Shown in pieces: positions 47,040 through 58,548 of a stretch of DNA of 64,000 nt (its first letter is position 1; each line of letters opens with the position of its first letter). Both the position numbers and the translations under genes were made by a program. Where the stretch lies: the NCBI GenBank assembly GCA_015183035.1, contig JACZZP010000002.1, forward strand, positions 2,542,001 to 2,606,000, given 5' to 3'. The notes under the pieces are model-generated. The model was not told where the DNA came from. It saw only the letters and a list, made by a program, of their open reading frames with translations, and ran no database searches. This DNA comes from Meloidogyne chitwoodi (Eukaryota > Nematoda > Chromadorea > Rhabditida > Meloidogynidae).

Positions 47040-49456
47040 TTATAAAATTAACATTCTAAGGGCATGTTTAAGAATAAGGAAAAGAAATTCCCCCCTCTTG
47101 CCTTCGGAAATAATTTCTGAATTATCAAGTTTAGTAGGAATAATAGTTGATGGAATTGTTTCAGTAATTGTTTTAATTTCTTTAGTTGAAGATTTTGAAA
47201 CTTTGTTTTTAATATTTGTAACAGTTGTCATTTTTGTGGTCAATGTTGTAGCTGAAGGTTTAACAGTTGTTTTTGTTGGAGGAAAGGTTGGAAGAGGCAA
47301 TGAATAATTACGTTCAAGTCGACCATTATTATTACATTGCCTTTTTTAAGAAAAAATTCAATATTTATTGAATTTTTTAAAGTCAATTATTTCGATATTT
47401 TTGAAAAATTAATTATTTTACAGAATAATCGAAAATTTACATAAAAACGAGTGAGGATTTGTTAAATAATAAAAAAATGAAATAAAAATTACTTGTAAAA
47501 GAAAGAAAGATAATTAGGAGGATAATTAAATAAATAAAATTATTAAATAGATAGGTGCCCGGAAAATTCCTCCCCGAAGATTTTAAGAAAATTCCTCATC
47601 AACTTTTCGGAAAATTCCTCTTCATCGGAAAATTCCTCCCCGAGCTAAATTATTTGAAAATATAAAATAATTTTGGATCATTTTAATAAAGTTATTCTAG
47701 CACAATACAATTTTTTAGGTGATCCGAAATCATTTAATACTTATTTTGGGAAGATTTGTATTTAAAAGAGGAATTTTGCACAAAAGAATTTTCAAATAAT
47801 TCATCTCGGGGAGGAATTTTCCGATGAAGAGGAATTTTCCGAAAAGTTGATGAGGAATTTTCTTAAAATCTTCGGGGAGGAATTTTCCGGAGAGGAATTT
47901 TCCGATATCAGATAGATAAGGGTTAAAGGATAAAAGTTAAAATTCTTTCTTTGACAAAGACTTTTTTAAATTAAAAATGCTTCAAATATATTTTTGTTTA
48001 TAAATGCTAGTTATTGTCTTTCCCTTAAATAACTCAATTAAACGGAAATAAAATGTTACTTAAATTTTTAATGGAATTGGCTAATATAATTTTACTTATT
48101 TTTATATTTTTAATTTAATATAAAAGCTAATTAACTTACATTGCACAATATTTGGGTATCTTTGGTAAACGATAAATGGAAGTAGACCATGAACCACTAA
48201 TACTAGGCCAAATATATTCCCACACATCAAATCCTTCACATTTTTCAAATCTAAATTTTATTTTTCTTAATTTAGATAATAATAAAGGCATTAAATAATT
48301 TTTATAATTTATTTGTATTTATAAATATATTTTTTAATAATATTAAATTATTACAATTCTATGTTGGCATCATTGCATTCCTTTACTTTTTCACAACACC
48401 TAATAAATATGTAAATTATTTATTATATTTAATTAGAAACGAGACATTTATATTTTTTATTTTTAAATGTTAATTAGATTTTATTACAATATTTAAAGAA
48501 AAGTTAAATTGTGACCGTTTATATAATAGTTTAATTATATTTTAAATATAATTTTTAGAATATTTTTATCAAAAAAATTTTACAGACTCTTAAAATAAAT
48601 AAAATTTTTATAAGTTTTATTTTACAATAATATTAATTTATTTTTTAATTAATATTTTACCACTTCATTCCTTCATCATAAGGCTTAAATTCCTTTGAAC
48701 ATCTAAAAAATATAAATAATTTATTGTAAAAATATTATTTATAATAATATATATTTATTATTTTTCTTTAAGTGATATTTTAACATCTTTAAATAAAAAA
48801 TTTATTTTTATTCATTTTTTCAGTTTATTAATTTTATTAAATTACTTTCTTACAATGGATATTCGTTGGTGGTGTCAAATTTACATGTATAATTTTTATT
48901 TTCTTTAACACAAAGTTCTTTAATAATTTTATCCTCTTTAGATATAAAACCAGTAATCCGTACCCCAAACTTGCTAAATTTTAAATAAATTAATTACATT
49001 TATTATGAAAGAGTTATAAAATATTTTTTAAACAACTGACAGTTTTGGATCCCAGTCACTTTTAAATATTTTTTCAACCTCATTCGCGCTTTCATTAACC
49101 ATTTTATCGAACGTTTTTATATCTAAATTTTAAAAATTTGATAAGTTTAATTAGCAATAAAGATTAATGATACTTTTAATGATACCTAAATTATTCACTA
49201 GAAGGTATGCATTATTCATTTTATTATAATCAGGATCGCAAGTATAATTACATGTATATCTCGGAGCATTGGCACACCATTGTTCACAGTTCGGGCATGG
49301 ATATAATCCCTAATAAAATAATATCAATTTAAATCACTTATTAATTAAATATACAAAAAATATAGGAATTGGTTTAGGAATTTTATCTAAATCAAAGGCC
49401 ATAGTGTTAGCAATCATAAGAAATACAATAAACATAATCCAAATAATTGAAGACAT
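47040..49456 (-). CDS. Secreted Cys-rich protein with Thr-rich tail; 5' part of the PLA2-like unit
   Basis: Eight exons join in frame to 308 residues: 49456-49355, 49309-49186, 49122-49037, 48969-48854, 48702-48661, 48399-48355, 48250-48140, 47340-47040. Signal peptide MSSIIWIMFIVFLMIANTMA. A Cys cluster YPCPNCEQWC, then RYTCNYTCDPDY, follows. A later KWCCEKVKEC resembles the CCxxHxxC core of the related genes, but the catalytic His is Val. The last exon begins QCNNNGRLERNY and becomes Thr/Lys-rich (PTKTTVKPSATTLTTKMTTV). The exon at 45588 begins KCENGRL in the same phase, so the Thr-rich exon and the coiled-coil exons look like alternative 3' ends. The acceptor chosen for exon 48969 (GCAAG) is the only one keeping the frame open. 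Confidence 0.65.
47555..47908. mobile_element. Foldback element, about 354 bp, in an intron
   Basis: The arms are made of GGAAAATTCCTCCCCGAAG-like units and their inverse, about 100 bases each, complementary almost throughout. AGATAG occurs on both sides. It lies between exons 48250-48140 and 47340-47040, so it could affect the choice of 3' exon. Confidence 0.7.
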
Positions 49457-50959
49457 TTTCCTTAAATAAAAAATTATTTAAAAATTTAATTAAATATATT
49501 TACTAATAATTTTATTTTTAAAAATAAAATAAAATTTTAAAATTTCAATAAAAATATAGTTTATAATTTAATTAATATAAGGAAATTTTCAATTCATCGC
49601 TAAATGGTCATATTTTCGAAAACTTCTTTCTAAATCATGTTTCTTTTCTGATAAAATAATTCCGAGTTTTATAGAACACAAGTGACTTAGCTTTATAAAA
49701 ATATTTTAAATAAGCTTACTTTTTTCCGATTTGTTGTTTTGAGGTCCCAAAGATTGTTTTGTTATTTATTTAATTTAGAGTTTGAAAAGATTAATATTTT
49801 TAAATGGAAATATTTTTCAGAATTAATTATTTTAAAAATATTTATTTTTAATTAGATTTTACAATAAATTTAATGAAAATAACAAAAAATAAAAAAAAAT
49901 TGAGTGAAAAAAGATTTTTGGATAGAAGTTTTAGAAAAAATTAATAAAAAAAATTAAATTTATCAAAAAATATAATTTTTGTAACAGTTTAAAAAATAAA
50001 AATAATTAAATTTTGAGTTAATTATTTTTCAAAAAATTTTAAAAATTACTAAAATGATTATATTTTTGTAAAAAAAAATTAAAAATAATAAAAAGATTAA
50101 TAAATTTATTTAAAAAAATGTAATAATGATATGTGCATTAATAAATAAATTTATAAATTAAATTAAAATTTATTTATTAAAATTTAAAAATTAAATTTTA
50201 ATTGAAAATTAGAGAAATTATTGTTATGAAATTAATTTATTAATTTTAAAAGAGTTATAGCAATTTTATTAAATAATATAAGAAAAAATAAAAATAAAAT
50301 TTTAAAATAATTAAATATATTTTATAATTAATTTTAACGAAAATTATTAAGATTCTTAAATTTAGATTTAAATTTTTTAATAAAAAAAATAATTTAGAAA
50401 ATATAATTTTAGAAAAAATAAATATAGAAAAAAATCTTTTTTAAATAAATTGTTCAAAAAATGGATATTTATTTTAAATCTTTTCAAACTCTATTATACT
50501 TTTTTAATACAAGAAGTTGAATAAATATAGGTAAGTTGATAAATTAATCAAATTGAAAATAATGAATAAATATATAAAAATTGAATTGGTTGAAAAGTTG
50601 ATAAAATATAACTAAAAAAGTTTTAATTATTTTTACAATTGTAAATTAACTTAAAAAATACAAAAATTTAATAAAACTTAAGAGATAAAAAATAAATCTT
50701 AAAATTACAAAAGGAATAAATAAACTTTAAAATTACAAATGTAAAAAATAAACTTACAAAAATAAAAATAATAAACTTATTTTTCTTTTAATTGAAAAAA
50801 TAAATTTAATTAAATAATTATTATTAATTTAATAAATATAAATTTGAATAAATTGTTTTTTGTTGATTAAAAAGTTGGTTATTTTGATAGTTTTATTGAT
50901 AGTTTTTTTAGTTTTTTGTTAAAATTAATTAAATTATTTAATGCTTTTATATTTTTAAT

Positions 50960-51125
50960 TTTATAGGCGTTCCTTTTTTTATTAACTAATAAATTTATTT
51001 AAAATAAAAATGAATCATTTAATTTTTAATATTTTATTTATTTTTAATTAATTGTTTTTGCCTGATCATATGATTTTAATAGAATTTATGTTAGTGATAA
51101 ATATTTAACGGAAACTGAACAAATT
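50960..51125. repeat. Inverted copy of the 36.7 kb block
   Basis: GGCGTTCCTTTTTTTATTAA, then AATGAATCATTTAATTTTTA and TTTTGCCTGATCA nearby, match the inverse of 36.68-36.85 kb over about 170 bases with small gaps. It supports an old inverted duplication of the region. Confidence 0.65.
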
Positions 51126-51342
51126 AAAAAACTGATTGTAAAAAGAGATAAACGGATAATTCAGTAAAAATAAAAATGATGAAATAAAATAAATTAATTT
51201 TTTAATTTAAAAATTAATTTATTAAGATTGTTTTTTAATAATTAGCAAGTATTTGTTAAGAATAGACTCTTTTCTATTATTTTATTTTATTATGAGCTAT
51301 AAACAATCAATTTATAATTTTAATAAGAACCGTTGTGTAGAA

Positions 51343-51514
51343 TAAGGTTGTCGGTTCCGGGTATCCGGAACCGAAAAAAGGCCGGATACCCGAAAATTTT
51401 CGGTTCAGTTTTCGGATCCGGTTCCGGATACCCGAAATTTTCGGTTCGGTTTTCGGTTCGGTTTTCGGTTCCGGTTCCGGATACCCGGTAATTCTCCAGG
51501 AACCGACAACCTTA
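51343..51514. mobile_element. hAT-like MITE, 172 bp, GC-rich
   Basis: Perfect 16-bp terminal repeats, TAAGGTTGTCGGTTCC and GGAACCGACAACCTTA. Exact 8-bp duplication GTGTAGAA at 51335-51342 and 51515-51522. The interior repeats TTTTCGGTTCGG and CCGGATACCCG. The clean ends suggest recent insertion. Confidence 0.9.
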
Positions 51515-52547
51515 GTGTAGAACATAGTCAATTTTTTATGTTTAAATTTTTTTTCTTTCTTGAATATGAACATGAAATTGAAAATTTATAGTGTTTTAAA
51601 TTCAAAGTTATTCAGACAATAATGAACTAGAAAAGGAGTAAAACAAATGAAAAATTGTAGAGGAGATAATGTTAGAGTATATCAAGTGGAAAAATGGGAA
51701 GATAAAAAGAAATAATTAAAATACAGTAAAAAAGTAATCTCCTTTTCTCTTCTCTCATCTCTCTCTCTCTCTTTTTAATTAATTTAATTCTCTCTTTTCT
51801 TTTCTTTTCCTTTATCTCAAAAGAAATTTACATAAGAGTCGTTTAAATAAAACTTTTTTAGCTTTAAATTTATTTTAAATTAAAAACAAAATTTTTTAAT
51901 TTTAATTTAACATTGGAAGAAACTAAAATAATAATTTTAGAATTTTTTTAAAAAATTTATAATTTTTCTAGAAAATATTAAGATCATATTTTAAATTTTA
52001 TCTAAACTTATTTTTTAAATTTTTTGAAAATTTTCTTTACTTAGTATAATATTTTTTTAATTTTAAATTTGCACATATCAAAAAAACATCATTTTCAATG
52101 ATTAAAAATTAATTTAAAAAATATTCCACACACGACTAAATATTTTAACAATTTTATCCATTCTGTTAAAATGATGAGCTGTCATAAATATTTTTTAAAT
52201 ATTTTGTTTAATGTTAAATTTCCGGTAATTTTCAATTAAAAATAAAAAAATTCATTGACTAATATAAATAAATATTTTCTAAATTTTAATAAAAAATGTT
52301 TTTGCTCGGTCAGATGATTTTATCCATTTTTGTAAATAATATTTAATCAAAAACATTGTAAAAAATAAAAAAATAAAGTTAATTTAATTGGATTTAATAG
52401 AAATAAATAAATAATATTCATTTAATTTAATAAATAAAATATAAAAAATTTTAATTTAAAATTAATTAAATAATTATAAGAAAATTAATTAATTAATTAA
52501 AAAATAAAATATTAAAAATATTTAAATAAAGGAGAGAGAGAGAGTCT

Positions 52548-52612
52548 GTGCAAAGAAGAGAGAAAAGTAACCTACTCTGCGCTCTCTGCCTTTGTTTAAC
52601 TCAAATACCCTT
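52548..52612 (-). repeat. Conserved repeat core, copy 2 of 4, inverted
   Basis: Inverse of the 34.36 kb core: TGCAAAGAAGAGAGAAAAGT, then CCTACTCTGCGCTCTCTGCC. The following AT-rich 150 bases also align in inverse orientation. Confidence 0.7.
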
Positions 52613-54589
52613 ACATATTTAGTTATTTAATCAAAACTTTTTTTAAAATTTATATAAAAATATAATTTAAAATTTAAAAAATAGACTAATAAAATTACAT
52701 TTATTCAAAAATTTAAGTTATAAAATTTGATAAATTTTTAAGAATTTATTGAAAAAATAATTAATTTAAAAAATATTAAAAATTAACAAATTTAAAATTA
52801 CTAAAGTGTATTAAAATTAATTATCAACTTTTTGCTAATTCATCAGCTTGATGAATCATATCAGGAAGAGAAATGACCAAAATAACAATTTATTGAGAGT
52901 AGCAAATTTTAAGAAACATTTCTGTCATTTTGGGTCATTCCAACTTTTTCATTTTTCAAATTTTGATATCGAAGCATTTTTTGATTTTATTCTTTGCAAA
53001 TTTTTTGATTTGTTTAGCTTTGTAGCAATTTATTTAATAACACCCAAAATCATAAACCATTCCATTCATTTCATCATTTAAAATTGCAAATTTATTTTCT
53101 TAATTAAATTGCAATAAAATAAATTCTTTATATTAAATTTATTTACTACAATCCAATTTGAGTTTCACGATTTTAAATTCAATTCGACGTTTTTGCAGAG
53201 TTTATTACAAGATTTGGCATAATCACTTTCTTTGATCTTTCTAATTTTGATTATAACAAATTGATACGTTGACACGGAATTCATACTTTAAATAAATTAA
53301 ATAAATATATTTAAATCATTTTTTAGTAAAAAATTAATTAATCCTTTTTTCTGGAAAAATAATAATTTTTAAAGTCTAATGAATTAATAAATTTTAGTTT
53401 TGTTTAAAAAAATTATTTATAATTTTTAAAATTAATTTACCTTAATAGAATAATTAGAATGTGAAAAAGAATTCAGTCAAATCAGAACAACTCATAATTT
53501 TATTTATTAATGACAGAGCAGTTGGTATTACAATTTGATTGACCAGAATTTAATTCTTTTTAATTTTTTAAATGTCGTTTGGTGCCTACAACAAACATAA
53601 ACTTTTGTTTTATAATTGTTAAAATATCCAATTTTAAATTTATTTAATTAAATATTCTTTAGACTGTAGACGCATTGTACTTTAATATATTTAAAAGACT
53701 TTCTTCAAAAATATAAATAATAAATTGTCATAAATTGTAATCCAAAAATCATATCTATAAGCTTTCCTTCCTTTTAGTCTAATTATGTTAAAAACATTGA
53801 ACACAATCCAGATTTTTAAAAAATAATTTCATTGGCTGAAATACTTGTAGTACGCATAATTCTAAAAGTTAAAAGTAAATTAAAAATTATTCAATTAAAT
53901 TAAATTTTTAAATTTATTAAATAAATAATAAAATTGTAATATATTAAAGCATTCAATAAAATTAATATTTAAATTTATTAAATAAAATTAAATAAATTTA
54001 AAACAAAGATTAACCTTGAATATGACATTTTTAAAATTATGTAAAATTTAGTTCTGATCAATATATATCTAAAATAATAGAAATTATACAACTTTTTTAA
54101 ACTTAATTTTGAGGAAATTATTTTCTAATTTAAGTAAAAAATATTTAATTTTAATTTATTATTTTATTAAATTATTTATTTATTTTTTAATTTAATTCTA
54201 ATTATAAAGAATTAAAAAAAAAGAAAATTACCTATATTATTAAATTTAATTTAATTGAATATATAGACAAATATATCCTTTAGGATAAGTACATTTAGAC
54301 AATTTATGAATTAATCAGGAGATAACCACCTTTTTTCAACAATTTTTGCACTGGTCCATATTTAAATAAAAATAATTAAATTAAATTAACTATTAAAATA
54401 TGATAATAATGTTAGAGTTCACTTTATTGCCTAAAAATTTATTTTTTAAATTTTAAATTAAACTATTAATTAATTTAAAAAAGTATTTAAGATGAATAAT
54501 AAAATTTACCTTTTTAATTTTGGTTAAATAATATTTTTATTAATTAATTCTTTCATAAAACAGCTTGGAGAACTCCATTAAATTAATAA

Positions 54590-55905
54590 ATTTAAAATTG
54601 TTATAAATTGTATTTTCTTCTACAGTTTGATTTCTGAGGTAAAAAAATAAATATTTTAATTTAATTAAATAATTAATATTTTGGAATTTTGCTATTTTTA
54701 TTGAATTATTTAAAATTTAATTTTATGTTGAACAAACCTTCAATAATTCTTCAAAATAAAATAAAATAAATTAAAAAAATAAAAATGAAGAAATCAAAAC
54801 TGATTTTTTGGGCTAATCCATCAGCTATTTATAATAATTTTGGTGATGGGCGGTTACTAAAATATTGAGTAATTATTTTAAAAATATATTAATTTATTTG
54901 GGCGTTTCCTACGCCAACTCATCATATTTATTTAAATTTTGGTCAAAAACAATTTTTTTTAATTTTTTTTGTTTTTTTTTAAATTTATTAGTAGTGGAAT
55001 GAGTAATTTTTGTATTTATTGAAAATTGTAAAATTAAAAAAAATATATATTTATTTAACAAACTGAAAAATAATTTGTGTTGACTAGTTAAAACAAATTT
55101 GAATTTCTAATCTTTTAAATATTTTTTAAAAATAAATTAGTCTATTTTTATTACATTTATTTTTTCCAATTTTTTCCTCTAATAATTATTTATTTTTTAA
55201 ATCTTAATTTTATATAAGACCAGAAAATTTAAAAATTGAAAAATTATTGTCTTACAAGCATTATTAAAATTAATATTAAAATAAGCTATTTAAAAATATT
55301 TTAAAATCCATCCACTCTTTTGGATATCCATTTGTATAATTATTTTTAAATTACTCATCTTCTCAACTAGCTTTAGTAATTATTTTATAAAATTAAAAAA
55401 TAAATTAATTTCCCAGGAATTAAATAAATGATTCATTTAATTAAATAAAAATTTAGTTTGGGAATATTAATAAATAATTACTTTTTAATTAATTAATATA
55501 TTTAATTAATTGATCATTTCCGGTCATTTTTTGTAAACATTTCTCATTAAATTTAAATAAATTATTTTTTTAAATTGACTCTAGTATAAATAAGTATAAT
55601 AAAATATTTTTTAATTAAAAGAAAAAAATAGAAATATTAAATTAAATAAAATTGAAAGAAATAAAATTAAAATTTGACTAAATTTTGTTTTTTAAATAAA
55701 TTTGCAAAAAATTTATCAAATTTTATAAACTTTAATTTTTAAATAAATATAATTTTATTAATCTATTTTTTAAATTTTAAATTATATTTTTATATAAATT
55801 AAAAAAAAAGTTATGATTAAATAAGTAAATATAAGTAAGGGTAGTTGAGTTAAAACAAAGGCAGAGAGCGCAGAGTAGGTTACTTTTCTCTCTTCTTTGC
55901 ACAAT
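54590..55905. repeat. 1.3 kb direct segmental duplication, copy 1
   Basis: It aligns to 60868-62187 along its whole length with small gaps. Shared landmarks: AAAACTGATTTTTNGGGCTAA, TTTGGTGATGGGCGGTTACT, GGGCGTTTCC(T/C)ACGCCAACT and TTGATCATTTCCGGTCATTT. It ends with the conserved repeat core. No open frame, so it is probably a non-coding repeat or duplicated flank. Confidence 0.75.
55839..55904 (+). repeat. Conserved repeat core, copy 3 of 4
   Basis: GGCAGAGAGCGCAGAGTAGG, then TTACTTTTCTCTCTTCTTTG, as in the other copies, at the right end of the 1.3 kb duplication. It is about 305 bases from the end of the TDP-43-NTD-like gene. Confidence 0.7.
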
Positions 55906-56208
55906 TTTTTTAATAATTTTTTTCTTCTATTAAATTAATTTATACTTTTTTTAATTAAAAAAAATTTTTTTAGAGTCAATTATAGAATTATTTTTTTTAT
56001 ATAAAAGTATCTTGGAAAAAAGTTGATTAAAAATTATCTCTTATATTTAAAAAATTTTATTCATAATTATATACACACATTTAATCTGAAGATTAATAAT
56101 AAAATTAAAAATAAATTTGTAAAAAAAATTTTGTACAAATTTAAATTAAAGCTAAAAAATGGTAGAGATAAAAAATCTCTTCCCAAATCCAAAATTTTTT
56201 TTATTTCA

Positions 56209-58548
56209 CTAAATTTTTCTCATCTTATTTTTTTCATTTTTAATCATCCTCTCTTTTTTCTCTTCTTTATTTTTAGTATTTTTTTCTTTTGAATTCTTCA
56301 CTAAATCAGTTAATAATATTTCAATTTTTTTACAACCCTCATTAGGCAAATTAACGATTTGTTTAAATCCAAAACTTGACAACTAAATTAAAAAATTTAT
56401 TTTTTAATTTTTAAAAATTTTGGGGTATTAAAAACCTAAATTTATGGCACTAAAAAAATCAAACGTGATAATCTTAAACAGTGGTCCCAGATAAAAAATT
56501 TAAACTGCGTAAGTTTAACGTAAAAATACACTTTTGTGTAAAAAACGTATATAAGAAAAATTAAAATTTTCAGTGCCGCTAGCGAAAATTTTGGAAAAAT
56601 TTAATTCTTTAATAGTTGCCAAAAATTTAGAAAAATGAAGAAGATATACATATATTTTGGCAAACGCAAAAAATCTGTCACCATAAAAATTTTTGTCCAT
56701 TTGAAAGAAATAAAATTCAAAGTTGGGGGTTTGTCTCGTCGAGTTAAGTCTCGAATGTGACCCATCTTACAATTGCAAAACTACATATAATCCAAGATAC
56801 AATCCTTCGAAAATTTAAAAACAATAGGGGGGAGTAAGCTCAATCAAGTGATTACCGTGGCTGCTAACATTAAATGCTCTTTTTTTCGATTGGTCATAAA
56901 ATTGAACAAATTTAAATAATTTTAGTCTCATTGAATTAGATCAATGAGACGAATTTGATGGTATGTAAATGTTTTTATTTAAAAAATTTTACTGTGTGAC
57001 AGATTCTCTACGTTTTCATACTCGTCATAAATTTTGGAAAATAAATTTTAAAAAGAAAGATTACAAAAATTTTTAACTATAAAACAAATCACTTATATAA
57101 TTATTTTTTAAATTTGAAGTTAATTAGTAAAAAATTGATTAAAAAATTCAGAAAAGAATGTGATTAAAAAATGCGTTAGTAAAGAATGCACATAAACTAA
57201 AAAAAATTTTTTGAGTTAGTTTTTGATTAAAAATCATTTTCTAGAGAAAGATTGCTATTTAATTACTTATTAAAAAATTAGTGCAAATTATTCCAACTTA
57301 CATTGAGCCTGTACGAAGATGTTGCTATAATGTCTGCCTTTAATTCTTTCATCTTAACATCAAAAACTTCATTTGTGACATTTTGTTTCATTTTCTCGTT
57401 TATTTCTTCAATAAACGTTTTTATGTCACTAACATCTAAAAATTAATAGTTTACTTATCTCTAATCTTTAGTGTCACTCATCAAAATAAAAGCCTAATTA
57501 AAATCTTAATTTTAAAAAATTAAGAATCTATTTATTTTGCTGAAAAAATGAATTTTTGTGCCTTAAAAGTTCAAAATATTTTTTCAATTACATATCAAAA
57601 AATAGAAAAGGATTTTTAGAAAACTGGTCCTTCTAGGTTTTATTTTGGTATTTTTTAATTATATCCACAAAAGTCCGCAAGTTTTGTCCGCAAGTTTGAC
57701 AACTCTCTTCTTTTAACATCTTACCTTTATATAAATTCCTTGATAGCTGAAAATTATTTGCCGATGAATTCCAAAGTTTTCAATATAATTTGCGGACTTT
57801 TACGGGCATAATTAAAAAGTACTAAAAAGTACCTTTATTTTATAGCGAAAATTCCTGGCTATAATTAGGGAAATCAAAAGATTTTTCCAGAACTTTTTGA
57901 CAATTTACATGTTAAAATTCTTTGCAGAATATCCGCAAAGGACTCTTAAATTACAAGTACCGAAAGATATTGAATGTTAAAAAATACCAGTTTGCAGTTG
58001 AAGCATTCCAAGTGATGGCTCTTCTTCTGTCTTTCTGATAACAATTACTATACAAAATAAATAAACTTATGAATAGGAAAATAAAAAAAACCTCCATCAG
58101 CAGGCCACCCAGTTGGAGGTTTGTGAAACTTGCCCTTGTCAAAACTTAAAAAATATTTTTAAACAAAATTAAAATTTTATGAGTCATAAATTTATAATAA
58201 AAAATAAACTTTTGTATAAAATTTATGAATTGTTTTGGGAAAAATTTTAACCCAAGAGTAATTTTAATATTAAATCATTGTGTACCAAAATCTAACAACA
58301 TCAAGATGTACGTATTAAAAAATTATTAAAAATACCGAATCATTGTATTTATTCGACCCCTTCCTTTGAATACTAATTTTCCAATTTCAGGAAATGCCAT
58401 ATGAACAGTTGTATAACTAAGATGGCCGTCACTTTCTGAAAGCAGATTCATCTTTTCTTTTTCATCTTCACTCTTTACAAGTACATACTTAATTAAAATT
58501 TTTTATATTAAAAATTAATAAAAAAACCTCTGGCATTGTAGGTAACAT
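56209..58548 (-). CDS. Stand-alone TDP-43-like N-terminal-domain protein, paralogue, 197 aa
   Basis: Six exons with consistent phases: 58548-58528, 58487-58336, 58144-58092, 58047-57988, 57435-57302, 56382-56209. After a 7-residue first exon the domain reads YVLVKSED, then DGHLSYTTVHMAFPEIGKLV, FDKGKFHKPPTGW and VIVIRKTEEE. These correspond piece by piece to the TDP-43 N-terminal domain and to the 25.4 kb paralogue. A coiled-coil segment (SDIKTFIEEINEKMKQNV) and a Lys-rich tail follow. There is no RRM and no signal peptide. The intron positions are the same as in the 25.4 kb gene. Exons 3-6 and the long last intron are duplicated inversely at 31.4-33.6 kb. The function is unknown. In TDP-43 this fold self-associates, so polymer formation or interference with TDP-43 itself is a reasonable guess. 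Confidence 0.72.

Larger units (their letters stand above)
49457..56208. other. Gene-poor duplicated region
   Basis: No convincing gene was found in 6.7 kb of AT-rich sequence. It contains an inverted copy of 36.7 kb DNA (50.96-51.12 kb), a 172-bp MITE, two copies of the conserved repeat core, and one copy of a 1.3 kb direct duplication. A possible small minus-strand exon at 53287-53175 ends in ESDYAKSCNKLCKNVELNLK before a stop. It has an even Cys spacing, but no start or partner exon was found. Confidence 0.5.

Noticed and set aside
51307..51573. 88-codon minus-strand frame with Pro-Glu-Pro repeats
   Set aside because: It is translation through the CCGGATACCCG repeats of the 172-bp MITE.
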